A stretch of DNA of 7,979 nt from an uncultured Caulobacter sp. (GTDB lineage: Bacteria > Pseudomonadota > Alphaproteobacteria > Caulobacterales > Caulobacteraceae). Under the pieces are notes generated by a model. It ran no database searches. It was not told the DNA's origin and worked only from the letters and a program-made list of their open reading frames with translations. The translations under genes and the position numbers were made by a program. Shown here in pieces: positions 1 through 6,619 of the stretch. The stretch is taken from NCBI GenBank assembly GCA_937991555.1, contig CALKHU010000002.1, positions 1 through 7,979 of the forward strand, read 5' to 3'. How positions within the stretch are numbered: position 1 is the stretch's first letter; every line of letters starts with the position of its first letter.

Positions 1-76
1 CGATGATCGCGAGCGAACGGTCCAGAGCCTTGAGCGTGGCGTCGGAGCCGCCGGAGGCCTTGTTGAATGAGAGCAT
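1..76 (-). CDS. N-terminus of a probable PAS-domain chemotaxis/sensory protein (partial)
   Basis: Only the first 25 codons lie in the window; the gene runs off the left edge. The ATG at 76-74 is preceded by a strong Shine-Dalgarno AGGGGG (minus strand, 89-84) with a 7-base spacer, so the start is well supported. The visible peptide begins MLSFNKASGG and ends with LKALDRSLAII. A start of this kind, a short polar segment followed by a 'lDRSqAvIeF'-like helix, is familiar from methyl-accepting chemotaxis proteins that begin with a PAS domain in alphaproteobacteria. That assignment rests on very few residues and is inference; another PAS protein is possible. The upstream region contains a CtrA-like box, which would suit a cell-cycle-controlled motility gene. 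Confidence 0.55.
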   Translation of the reverse strand, partial: MLSFNKASGGSDATLKALDRSLAII

Positions 77-121
77 GGGCAGTCCCCCTGTATCTGGGAA
101 GCAGCTTCGCACGCGTCTAGG

Positions 122-136
122 TTAATGGCTGGTAAA
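122..136 (-). promoter_or_regulatory. CtrA-like binding box
   Basis: The plus strand reads TTAA, seven bases, then TAAA; on the minus strand this is TTTACC-N5-TTAACC. The known CtrA site of Caulobacter relatives is TTAA-N7-TTAA, so seven of eight fixed bases match and the flanking CC pairs also fit. It lies 46 bases upstream of the minus-strand start codon. TTAA is rare in this window (four occurrences), and three of them have this partner. Binding is inferred, not shown. Confidence 0.4.
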
Positions 137-171
137 GTATAGTCTACCGGCACCGTATAGGTTGTATAGTC
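137..171. repeat. Three GTATAG short direct repeats
   Basis: GTATAG occurs at 137-142, 155-160 and 164-169; the first and third extend to GTATAGTC. The starts are 18 and 9 bases apart, so the copies are in register on a 9-bp period. They sit directly beside the CtrA-like box, in the leader of the minus-strand gene. They could be an operator array for an unknown regulator or chance in AT-rich DNA. No known regulator motif was recognised. Confidence 0.35.
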
Positions 172-325
172 AGCGCATTATTCTCAAATTCGACGTGTTT
201 CCCTTTCGGGACAGAGTGGGTATATGCCACATAGTCCTTTGGTCTTATATGCCTGAACCATGACAATAGGTCAGGTCCCCGATGTTTCCTTGGCGACCGA
301 GGCTAATCCCTGCATTCGTCCGGTG

Positions 326-544
326 ATGCCGGCGCTGACCGCCTCCCCCGTCTCCCGACCTGGCGGCGCGAGGCGCTGTTCGACGCGGTTCGGGAGACGC
401 CCGGCTGCATCGCCCATGGCGACTTCGACCAGGCCGCCGACCTGCGCGTCTCCGGCGCGCCGCAGGCGACCATGGTGAGGGACGTCCGGGCGCCCCGGCG
501 TGGGGGAGATCTGTCTGCGGTTCCACGGCGCGGCCACCGACTGA
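326..544 (+). pseudogene. Frameshifted remnant of a small protein gene of unknown function
   Basis: From 361 to about 490, frame 1 has almost exclusively G or C in third positions and encodes a plausible peptide, with RREALFDAVRETPGCIAHGD followed by a DQAADLR segment and SGAPQATMVRDVRAP. This frame has no good start codon: an in-frame TAA lies at 304-306 and the first ATG is at 472. At the CCCC run (493-496) the sensible reading moves to frame 2, giving GVGEICLRFHGAATD and a TGA at 542-544. Removing one C makes the two parts continuous. The only sensible upstream start, ATG 326 (MPALTASPVS), is again in frame 2, which implies a second, compensating shift near 345-360. The family was not recognised. 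A sequencing error is an alternative for one shift but is less likely for both. Confidence 0.5.
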
Positions 545-638
545 ATTTCGCTGTTCTGTCGGGTCGCGGCTTGTCGGCCGCCGGACACTTCAGCTAGCAC
601 GTCCCGGTTGAGAGTGAGTGGCGTGCGGGGGCTCGTTC

Positions 639-2621
639 ATGTTCGGTAAGCGTCGCCTGGCCTGGCTGGCCGGGTTGTCTGTCATGGTGTTGGCGTCCGG
701 GGCGTCGGCCCAGACGCTGCGTGAGTACGAAGACCAGTGGGACCTCAAGATGATCGGGGTCCAGGCCGCCTATGACCGCGGCTACACTGGCAAGGACGTC
801 CTGGTCGGGGTCCTGGACTCGGGCGTCAACCCGACCCATCGCGACCTCGTCGGCAACCTGACGCCCTACTCGCTGGACATCTATACCGGCGGCCCGGTCA
901 CGGCCGATCCTCACGGGCACGGGACCCATGTGGCGGGCACGATCGCCGGCACGCGGGACGGCGTCGGCCTCCAGGGCGTGGCCTATGACGCGAGGCTGGT
1001 GATTCTCCGCCTGCTGGACGCGGGCAATGTCGCCAGCGGTCCCGACGACGCGGTCGCCGACCTGCTCAACTATGGTCTCGATCACGGCGTCCGGATCTTC
1101 AACAACTCCTGGGGCGGGCTCTACCTCGACCCCGAGGCCTCGCCAGGCGATGTGGTCGGGCTGTACGGGCCCGACGTCATGGCGGCCTACCAGCGCGCGG
1201 TCGACCTGGACGCAATCATGGTCTGGGCGACCGGCAACGAAAGCCTCGACCAGGTCGGGCTGCAGGCGGCGCTGCCCTATTACTTCCCGAGCTGGCGGGG
1301 CAACTGGCTGGCCGTGACCGCCGTCGACTCGAGCGGCGCCATCGCATCCTATGCGAATCATTGCGGTCTGGCCGCGCAGTGGTGCCTGGCCGCGCCCGGC
1401 GGGGAGCTGCCCCGGCCAGGCGAGTCCATCTATGACGCGCTGATCTGGTCGTCGGCCAACGACTCCGACAACGGCGCCAGCGGCCTGGCGGGAACCTCGA
1501 TGGCGGCGCCGCATGTGACCGGCGCGGTCGCGATCGCGCGCCAGATGTTCCCGAGCGCGCCCGCTGTCGCGATCACCCGGCTGGTCCTGACCACCGCCAC
1601 CGACCTCGGGCCGGACGGCGTCGACGAGGTCTACGGCTGGGGCCTTCTCAATGTCGGCAATCTGGCGGTGACGCTCGACCCGCAGGCCGGCTCCGTCTTC
1701 GCCAACGGCGCCTGGGCCGCGGACGCCGGGCAGCGGCCGCTCCACGAGGCGCTCGACGACCGGCTGGCTGGCGGCTCCGGTCCCGGCGTCTGGGGCGCGC
1801 TCCTCGCCGGCCGGGCGGGCCACGACGCCACCGGCTCCGGACTGGCGTCGGACGCGACCACCTACGGCTCGGCGATCGGTTACGACCGCGAGGTCGCCTC
1901 CGGACTGCTCTTCGGCCTCTCCATCGCCGAGACCCGGACGACGGCGAAGGAGGCCCGCGGGGCCAACGGGTCCATCGTGCGGACGGTGGGGGCGTCGGTC
2001 TACGCGCGCGCCCGCGCGGGCCGCTACTTCGTCGAAGGCTCGGCCGGCGCGGACGCCCGCGAGTACCGCTTCGAGCGGGCCGACATCCTCGGTGCGGCGG
2101 GCACCGTCCTGGCGGGCCAGGGCCTCACGGGCCGCGGCTCTACCGACGGGGTCGGAGGCTTCGTCCGCGCACGGCTCGGCGCGGACTTCGCCGTGGGCGC
2201 GGTCACCGTCCGCCCGTTCGTCCATGCCCGTGCATCGAAGCAGCGCATCGAGGCGTTCGAAGAGCGCGGCGCCGATGTGTTCTCCCAGACCTTCGAGAGC
2301 ATCGACCTCACCGTCTACGAGGCGGGTCCGGGCGTCGAGGCGGCCCTGCCGCCGCGGCCGATGGGGAAGGCCGAGATCGGGGGCGCCGTCTCCCTGCGTT
2401 TCGATCAGCGGTGGGGCGACGACGATTTCCGGACGCCCACGACGCTGCTCGGCTCGACCGTTCCCGCGGCGGTTGGCGAGCTGGACGACGCCGTCACGCT
2501 CGCCGCCCGCGTCAACGCCCGGCTCGGCGGCGGCTGGGACATGGGCGCCCGCGGCTGGTGGAGCCAGGGCGGCGACCATGACGCCGGCGGCCTCGCCGTG
2601 GGGCTGCGGCTGTCGTTCTGA
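639..2621 (+). CDS. S8 (subtilisin-like) serine protease autotransporter
   Basis: This is a 660-residue secreted protease fused to its own outer-membrane barrel (type Va secretion). Residues 1-24 form a signal peptide (MFGKRR, a hydrophobic core, then ASA before Q25). The S8 domain spans about residues 40-330 and has the complete catalytic set: D60 in VLDSGVN, H94 in HGHGTHVAGT, oxyanion N200 in WATGNES and S287 in GTSMAAPHV. C242 and C249 flank the CGLAAQWC segment seen in S8 autotransporters. After a short linker, residues from about 383 to 660 resemble an autotransporter beta-domain, ending GLRLSF with the terminal Phe of outer-membrane barrels. ATG 639 was chosen because GGGGG (627-631) lies 7 bases upstream and because it gives a clean signal peptide; a GTG at 618 would add seven residues. 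The catalytic domain follows the signal peptide almost at once, so there is little room for a propeptide. The substrate is unknown. Confidence 0.9.
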   Translation: MFGKRRLAWLAGLSVMVLASGASAQTLREYEDQWDLKMIGVQAAYDRGYTGKDVLVGVLDSGVNPTHRDLVGNLTPYSLDIYTGGPVTADPHGHGTHVAGTIAGTRDGVGLQGVAYDARLVILRLLDAGNVASGPDDAVADLLNYGLDHGVRIFNNSWGGLYLDPEASPGDVVGLYGPDVMAAYQRAVDLDAIMVWATGNESLDQVGLQAALPYYFPSWRGNWLAVTAVDSSGAIASYANHCGLAAQWCLAAPGGELPRPGESIYDALIWSSANDSDNGASGLAGTSMAAPHVTGAVAIARQMFPSAPAVAITRLVLTTATDLGPDGVDEVYGWGLLNVGNLAVTLDPQAGSVFANGAWAADAGQRPLHEALDDRLAGGSGPGVWGALLAGRAGHDATGSGLASDATTYGSAIGYDREVASGLLFGLSIAETRTTAKEARGANGSIVRTVGASVYARARAGRYFVEGSAGADAREYRFERADILGAAGTVLAGQGLTGRGSTDGVGGFVRARLGADFAVGAVTVRPFVHARASKQRIEAFEERGADVFSQTFESIDLTVYEAGPGVEAALPPRPMGKAEIGGAVSLRFDQRWGDDDFRTPTTLLGSTVPAAVGELDDAVTLAARVNARLGGGWDMGARGWWSQGGDHDAGGLAVGLRLSF

Positions 2622-2629
2622 GGCCGGAC

Positions 2630-2659
2630 GGGGCGGCCCGCCCGGCGACGGGCTGCCCC
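2630..2659. terminator. Candidate hairpin between convergent genes
   Basis: Inner stem GCCCG/CGGGC (2640-2644 with 2649-2653) closes a GCGA loop, a GNRA-type tetraloop in the plus-strand RNA. An outer GGGGC/GCCCC pairing (2630-2634 with 2655-2659) can extend it across an asymmetric internal loop. It fills the 52-base gap between the protease stop and the serA stop, so it could end transcription in either direction. No T-run follows on either strand, so intrinsic termination is uncertain. Confidence 0.3.
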
Positions 2660-2673
2660 TCCGCGAGGCGTCC

Positions 2674-4248
2674 CTAGAACCGCAGCGTGCGCGCCTCCTT
2701 CACGTGCGGCAGCGCCTGGATCTTCGCCAGCAGGTCTTCCGTCGGGGCCTGGTCGACGCCGACCAGGGCGATGGCGTCCTCGTCGGCGGCGACGCGGCCG
2801 AGGTTGAAGGTGGCGATGTTCACGCCGGCCTCCGACAGCAGCATGCCCAGGGCGCCGATGAAGCCCGGCTTGTCGAGGTTGTTGACGTAGAGCATCGCCG
2901 GAGCGAAGGCGGCGTCCAGCTCCATCCCCTTGACCTCGACGATCCGGGGCGCGCCGCCGATGACGGTGCCGGCGAAGCTGCGGCGGCCCTTCTCGGTGGT
3001 GATGGTGACGCGCATCAGGCTGTCGTAGATCGGGCTGTCGTCCTGGCGGCTTTCGCTGACCACGATGCCGCGCTCCTTCGCCACGGCCGGCGCCGAGACC
3101 ATGTTGATCTCCGCCAGCATCGGCTTGAGCACGCCGGCCAGCGCGGCGCTGGTCATCGGCTTGACGTTCAGCTGGGCGACCTGGCCCTCATAGGCGATGT
3201 CGATGGCCTTGATGCCGAAGTCGACCATCTGGCCGGCGAAGGCGCCGATCTTCTCGGCCAGGGCGACGAACGGCTTGAGCTTGGGCGCCTCCTCCGCCGT
3301 GATCGAGGGGCTGTTGAGGGCGTTGGTCACCGCCCCGGTCAGCAGGTAGTCGCTCATCTGTTCGGCGACCTGCAGGGCGACGTTCTCCTGCGCCTCGTTG
3401 GTGCTCGCGCCCAGGTGTGGCGTCGCCACGACCTTGTCGCTGCCGAACAGCGGATTCTCCTTCGCCGGCTCCTCGACGAAGACGTCGAAGGCCGCGCCGC
3501 CGACGTGGCCGTTGTCGAGGAGTTCGCGCAGGGCCTTCTCGTCGACCAGGCCGCCGCGGGCGCAGTTGACGATCAGCACGCCCTTCTTCGTCTTCGCCAG
3601 GTTTTCGGCCGACAGGATGTTGCGGGTCTTGTCGGTGAGGGGGGTGTGCAGGGTGATGATGTCGGCCCGGGCCAGCAGGTCCTCGAGCTCGACCTTCTCG
3701 ACGCCCATCTCGACCGCCCGCTCGGGGCTGAGGAACGGGTCATAGGCGATGACCTTCATCTTCAGGCCGTTGGCGCGATCAGCGACGATCGAGCCGATGT
3801 TGCCGGCGCCGATCAGGCCGAGGGTCTTGGCGTAGAGCTCGACCCCCATGAAGCGGTTCTTCTCCCACTTTCCGGCTTGGGTGCTGGCGTCCGCGGCGGG
3901 GATCTGTCGGGCCAGCGCGAACATCATGGCGATGGCGTGCTCGGCCGTGGTGATCGAGTTGCCGAACGGGGTGTTCATCACCACGATGCCCTTGGCGGTG
4001 GCGGCCGGGATATCGACGTTGTCGACCCCGATGCCGGCCCGGGCGATGACCCGCAGCTTGTGGGCGGCGGCGATGACGTCCTTGTCGAGCTTGGCGCCCG
4101 AGCGGATGGCGATGCCGTCATAGTCGCCGATCACGGCGATCAGCTCGTCCTTGGGCAGGCCGGTCTTGATGTCGAAGTCGACGCCGCGGTTGCGGAAGAT
4201 GTCGACGGCGGCGGGGCTCAGTTTGTCGGCGATGAGTACGCGGGGCAT
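2674..4248 (-). CDS. serA: D-3-phosphoglycerate dehydrogenase
   Basis: This cytosolic enzyme oxidises 3-phosphoglycerate to 3-phosphohydroxypyruvate with NAD, the first committed step of serine synthesis. The 524-residue length matches the long (type I) form with substrate-binding, nucleotide-binding, intervening (ASB) and ACT domains. Residues 1-100 and about 285-310 form the substrate-binding part. The Rossmann fold starts at G147-A-G-N-I-G152, with D170 in AYDPF as the likely NAD-ribose acidic residue. The catalytic set is complete: R231 in NCARGG, E260 in VEEP and H278 in TPHLGAS. The ASB domain covers about 320-440 and the C-terminal ACT domain about 452-524 (NNLDKPGFIGALGMLLSEAG), usually linked to feedback control by serine. 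The ATG at 4248-4246 has AAGGA upstream. It is the second gene after serC, separated by 96 bases containing a perfect hairpin. Confidence 0.97.
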   Translation of the reverse strand: MPRVLIADKLSPAAVDIFRNRGVDFDIKTGLPKDELIAVIGDYDGIAIRSGAKLDKDVIAAAHKLRVIARAGIGVDNVDIPAATAKGIVVMNTPFGNSITTAEHAIAMMFALARQIPAADASTQAGKWEKNRFMGVELYAKTLGLIGAGNIGSIVADRANGLKMKVIAYDPFLSPERAVEMGVEKVELEDLLARADIITLHTPLTDKTRNILSAENLAKTKKGVLIVNCARGGLVDEKALRELLDNGHVGGAAFDVFVEEPAKENPLFGSDKVVATPHLGASTNEAQENVALQVAEQMSDYLLTGAVTNALNSPSITAEEAPKLKPFVALAEKIGAFAGQMVDFGIKAIDIAYEGQVAQLNVKPMTSAALAGVLKPMLAEINMVSAPAVAKERGIVVSESRQDDSPIYDSLMRVTITTEKGRRSFAGTVIGGAPRIVEVKGMELDAAFAPAMLYVNNLDKPGFIGALGMLLSEAGVNIATFNLGRVAADEDAIALVGVDQAPTEDLLAKIQALPHVKEARTLRF

Positions 4249-4313
4249 GTCAGTGGTCCTTCTCCCTCCCGCTGCGCGGTCGAGGGGCGGTGGATTGGGG
4301 ATTGGAGTCGGCG

Positions 4314-4336
4314 GGGCGGAAGACCGGCTTCCGCCC
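4314..4336 (-). promoter_or_regulatory. Perfect hairpin between serC and serA
   Basis: GGGCGGAAG (4314-4322) and CTTCCGCCC (4328-4336) form an uninterrupted 9-bp stem with a 5-base loop, just after the serC stop codon. The RNA made from the minus strand has no U-run after the stem, so it is a poor intrinsic terminator. It may protect the serC 3' end, set a processing point, or give partial attenuation that lowers serA expression relative to serC. It could instead be a remnant of a terminator. Confidence 0.5.
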
Positions 4337-4344
4337 GCAAGCGC

Positions 4345-5520
4345 CTAGGCGGCCGCCAGTTCGGCGGAGACCGTGGCGAAGGCCCAGTCGAGCCAGGGCG
4401 TCAGGGCTTCGACGTCGGCCGTCTCGACCGTCGCGCCGCACCAGATGCGCAGGCCCGGAGGGGCGTCGCGGTAGCCGCCGATGTCATAGGCGGCGCCCTC
4501 CTTCTCCAGCACCGAGGCCAGCTTCTTGGCGAAGTCGGCCTGGGCGTCGGCGGGAAGGGCGGTCACACGCGGATCGACGACCTTCAGGCAGACGGAGGTG
4601 TTCGACCGGATCGCCTTGTCCCCGGCCAGGAAGTCGACCCAGCCGGTCTTCGCCACCCAGGCCTCGAGCACGGCCAGGTTGGCTTCCGAGCGTGCCTTCA
4701 TGCCGGCCGCGCCACCGACCGTCTTCGCCCAGGCGAGGGCGTCGAGGGCGTCCTCGACACACAGCATCGAGGGGGTGTTGATGGTCGCGCCCTCGAAGAT
4801 CTCGAGGTTCACCTTGCCGCCCTTGGTCATGCGGAACAGCTTCGGCATCGGCCAGGCGGGCGTGTAGCTCTCCAGCCGGGCGACAGCGCGGGGCGACAGG
4901 ATCAGGATGCCGTGCGCGCCCTCGCCGCCGAGCGCCTTCTGCCAGGAGAAGGTGATCGCATCGAGCTTCGTCCAGTCCAGGTCCTGGGCGAAGGCGGCGC
5001 TGGTGGCGTCGCAGATCACGATGCCTTCGCGCTCGGCGCTGATGAAGTCGGCGTTGGGCACGCGTACGCCGCTGGTGGTGCCGTTCCAGGTGAACACCAG
5101 GTCGGCGTCCGGGCGGACCTTCGACGTGTCCGGCAGCTGGCCGTAGGGGGCGTCGAGCACCTCCACGTCCGGCAGCTTCAGCTGTTTGGTGACGTCCGTG
5201 ACCCAGTCCTTGCCGAACGACTCGAAGGCCAGCAGCTGGACCGGGCGCGGGCCGAGCATCGACCACATGGCCATCTCGACGGCGCCGGTGTCGGAGCCGG
5301 GCACGATGCCGACCAGGAAGTCGGCCGGAACGCCCAGCACCTCACGGGTACGGTCGATCGCCAGCTTCAGCTTCGCCTTGCCGGGCTTGCCGCGGTGCGA
5401 GCGTCCGAGGACGGCGTCGTTCAGGCTTTGGGTGGTCCAGCCGGGTCTCTTGGCGCACGGGCCAGAAGAGAATTCGGGGCGCGCCGGGCGGTTCTCCGGC
5501 TTGGTCGGAATCGTGGTCAC
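4345..5520 (-). CDS. serC: Phosphoserine aminotransferase
   Basis: SerC is a cytosolic pyridoxal-phosphate enzyme that moves an amino group from glutamate to 3-phosphohydroxypyruvate, giving O-phosphoserine. In many bacteria it also acts in pyridoxal phosphate synthesis. The 391-residue protein has the N-terminal RPARPEFSSGPCAKRPGW signature of the long alphaproteobacterial form. D171 in ICDATSA and K195 in FSWQKALGGEGAHG are the cofactor-contacting Asp and the Schiff-base Lys. The fold-type I body continues to WLDWAFATVSAELAAA at the end. The GTG at 5520-5518 was chosen because GGGAG (minus strand, 5533-5529) lies 8 bases upstream. An ATG at 5535, five codons earlier, has AAGG directly against it and no usable spacer; longer in-frame extensions run into the leader hairpins. 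It heads the operon with serA. Confidence 0.95.
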   Translation of the reverse strand: MTTIPTKPENRPARPEFSSGPCAKRPGWTTQSLNDAVLGRSHRGKPGKAKLKLAIDRTREVLGVPADFLVGIVPGSDTGAVEMAMWSMLGPRPVQLLAFESFGKDWVTDVTKQLKLPDVEVLDAPYGQLPDTSKVRPDADLVFTWNGTTSGVRVPNADFISAEREGIVICDATSAAFAQDLDWTKLDAITFSWQKALGGEGAHGILILSPRAVARLESYTPAWPMPKLFRMTKGGKVNLEIFEGATINTPSMLCVEDALDALAWAKTVGGAAGMKARSEANLAVLEAWVAKTGWVDFLAGDKAIRSNTSVCLKVVDPRVTALPADAQADFAKKLASVLEKEGAAYDIGGYRDAPPGLRIWCGATVETADVEALTPWLDWAFATVSAELAAA

Positions 5521-5528
5521 TGCGATGT

Positions 5529-5569
5529 CTCCCATCCTTGCAGATGAGCAGCGCCCCGTTGGGAGGGCG
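5529..5569 (-). promoter_or_regulatory. serC leader with two hairpins over the ribosome binding site
   Basis: Read as minus-strand RNA, the first hairpin pairs CGCCC with GGGCG (5569-5565 with 5556-5552) around an 8-base loop. The second pairs CTC-ATC with GAT-GG-GAG (5548-5529), with TGCAAG in the loop and a small GG bulge. Its 3' arm contains GGGAG, the Shine-Dalgarno assigned to the GTG start at 5520. Folding would therefore limit translation. A conserved alphaproteobacterial leader called the serC RNA motif has been described in this position; this may be a member, but the match cannot be checked here. Confidence 0.5.
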
Positions 5570-5713
5570 TGGCCCGCCGCCGAAGAACCCGATTTCGCTG
5601 CGCCGCACAAGTGAAGTTTTTCTCAGGAGGCCGCCAGCGACGGTCTGTCGCGCAAAAATCTTCTCTTACAGGGCGTGATTTGGCGCGGCCGCCGCCGGGC
5701 CATAGAGAGAGGC
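5570..5713. promoter_or_regulatory. Divergent intergenic region between serC and the EamA gene
   Basis: The region must hold the promoters for serC-serA (leftward) and the transporter (rightward). It contains a small inverted repeat, GCGAC-GGTCT-GTCGC (5637-5651), flanked by short A/T runs (GTTTTTCT near 5616-5623, CAAAAATC near 5653-5660). No convincing -35/-10 pair was found on either strand, so no promoter is placed. Confidence 0.3.
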
Positions 5714-6619
5714 ATGGCGGGGCAGAATCGGTATCTCGACTGGATCGTGCTGGCGATCCTGGTGGTCACCTGGGGCTCGGCCTTCGCCGGGCTGAAGATC
5801 GCCGTCGACGGCATCCATCCGTTCTGGGTCTCGGCCGGCCGCCTCTGGGTGGCGTCGCTGACGCTGTGGCTGCTGGCCTCCGCCCGGGGGGAGCAGGCGC
5901 CGAAGCTGGCCCTGGACCGGGCGTCGCCGTGGATTCCCTACGCGCTCGTGGGTCTGGTCGGCTTCGCGGCGCCGTTCTTCATGTTCTCGACCGCGGCCAG
6001 GGAACTGCCGAGCGCGATCAACGCGATCTGCAACGGCGCATCGCCGGTGTTCACCGCCATGCTGGCGCATCTTCTGCTGGCGGACGAGCGGCTGGACCGG
6101 CGCAAGGCGCTGGGGGTGGCCTTGGGCTTCGTGGGGCTGCTGGCGCTGGTGGCCCCCCGAATGGCGGGCGGGGTTTCGGTCGAGGCCGGCTTCCTCGGCC
6201 TGGCGATATGCGCCGCCTTTCTCTATGCGGCGTCGAACATCCTGATGCGCAAGGCTCCGCCGCAGACGTCAACCATCGGGGCGCTGATGATGTGCCTGAC
6301 CGGGGCGGTGTTCGCGACCGGGGGCGCGCTGGTCATGGCCGGGCCGCCGCCGCCGCCGCCGTTCTGGCCCGCGGTCGTCACGGTGCTGCTCGGCGTCGCC
6401 TCGAGCGGGCTGGGCACCGTCGGCTGGGTCTGGCTGCTGCAGCGCCGCGGGGCGGTGTTCACCAGCATGACCGTCTATCTGTTGCCGCTGTGGGCGACGC
6501 TGCTGGGAGTGGGGCTGATGGGCGAGCGGCCGGGATGGTCCGCGTTCGCGGCGCTGGCGCTGATTCTTGGCGGGGTGGCGCTGACGACGGCGGCCCGCAA
6601 GCCAGCTCAGTCGGCCTGA
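5714..6619 (+). CDS. DMT-superfamily transporter with two EamA domains
   Basis: This inner-membrane protein of 301 residues has the usual length and ten-helix plan of drug/metabolite transporters. The first EamA repeat covers about residues 11-147 (VTWGSAFAGLKIA near its start, SPVFTAMLAHLLLADERL near its end). The second covers about 157-291 and carries the classic LPLWATLLGVGLMGERPGW segment. Family members export amino acids, metabolites or toxic compounds; the substrate cannot be told from sequence. Its position divergent from serC-serA might hint at amino-acid export, but this is weak. The ATG at 5714 follows a GAGAGAGG stretch (5705-5712); a GTG at 5675 would add 13 charged residues ahead of the first helix. 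An odd feature is six consecutive CCG codons giving Pro211-216 between helices 7 and 8. The last 13 bases overlap the next, convergent gene. Confidence 0.92.
   Translation: MAGQNRYLDWIVLAILVVTWGSAFAGLKIAVDGIHPFWVSAGRLWVASLTLWLLASARGEQAPKLALDRASPWIPYALVGLVGFAAPFFMFSTAARELPSAINAICNGASPVFTAMLAHLLLADERLDRRKALGVALGFVGLLALVAPRMAGGVSVEAGFLGLAICAAFLYAASNILMRKAPPQTSTIGALMMCLTGAVFATGGALVMAGPPPPPPFWPAVVTVLLGVASSGLGTVGWVWLLQRRGAVFTSMTVYLLPLWATLLGVGLMGERPGWSAFAALALILGGVALTTAARKPAQSA

Larger units (their letters stand above)
77..325. promoter_or_regulatory. AT-rich intergenic region upstream of the minus-strand sensory gene
   Basis: This stretch has no open frame with coding-like third positions and is clearly richer in A and T than the rest of the window, especially 110-255. 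It should hold the promoter of the minus-strand gene that starts at 76. It contains a TTAA-N7-TAAA box (122-136), three GTATAG repeats (137-171) and an 8-bp direct repeat TATATGCC at 221-228 and 246-253. On the minus strand TATACT (near 141-136) is a possible -10 element, but no matching -35 was found, so no promoter is assigned. Confidence 0.4.

Noticed and set aside
393..452. Inverted repeat GGAGACGC/GCGTCTCC
   Set aside because: The arms are 8 bp and about 45 bases apart inside coding-like sequence, so a chance match is likely.
245..600. Minus-strand open frames of 93 and 109 codons
   Set aside because: They are opposite the stretch whose third positions favour plus-strand coding, and their products are Arg/Pro-rich with no helix or motif pattern.
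77..638. Insertion sequence or attachment site as cause of the broken gene
   Set aside because: No terminal inverted repeats, target-site duplication, transposase fragment or tRNA sequence was seen.
594..2579. Minus-strand open frame of 661 codons opposite the protease gene
   Set aside because: The plus-strand frame has a signal peptide, a full S8 catalytic set and a barrel; the minus frame has low-complexity R/G/A/D content and no recognisable fold.
2092..5547. Plus-strand open frame of 1151 codons across the end of the protease and the antisense of serA and serC
   Set aside because: It is antisense to two well-identified genes and its product is rich in G, R, D, H and A with no domain. 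It is the usual by-product of a GC-rich genome with few stop codons.
5637..5651. Hairpin GCGAC-GGTCT-GTCGC as a terminator
   Set aside because: The stem is only 5 bp and no T-run follows directly on either strand; it also lies upstream of both neighbouring genes rather than downstream.
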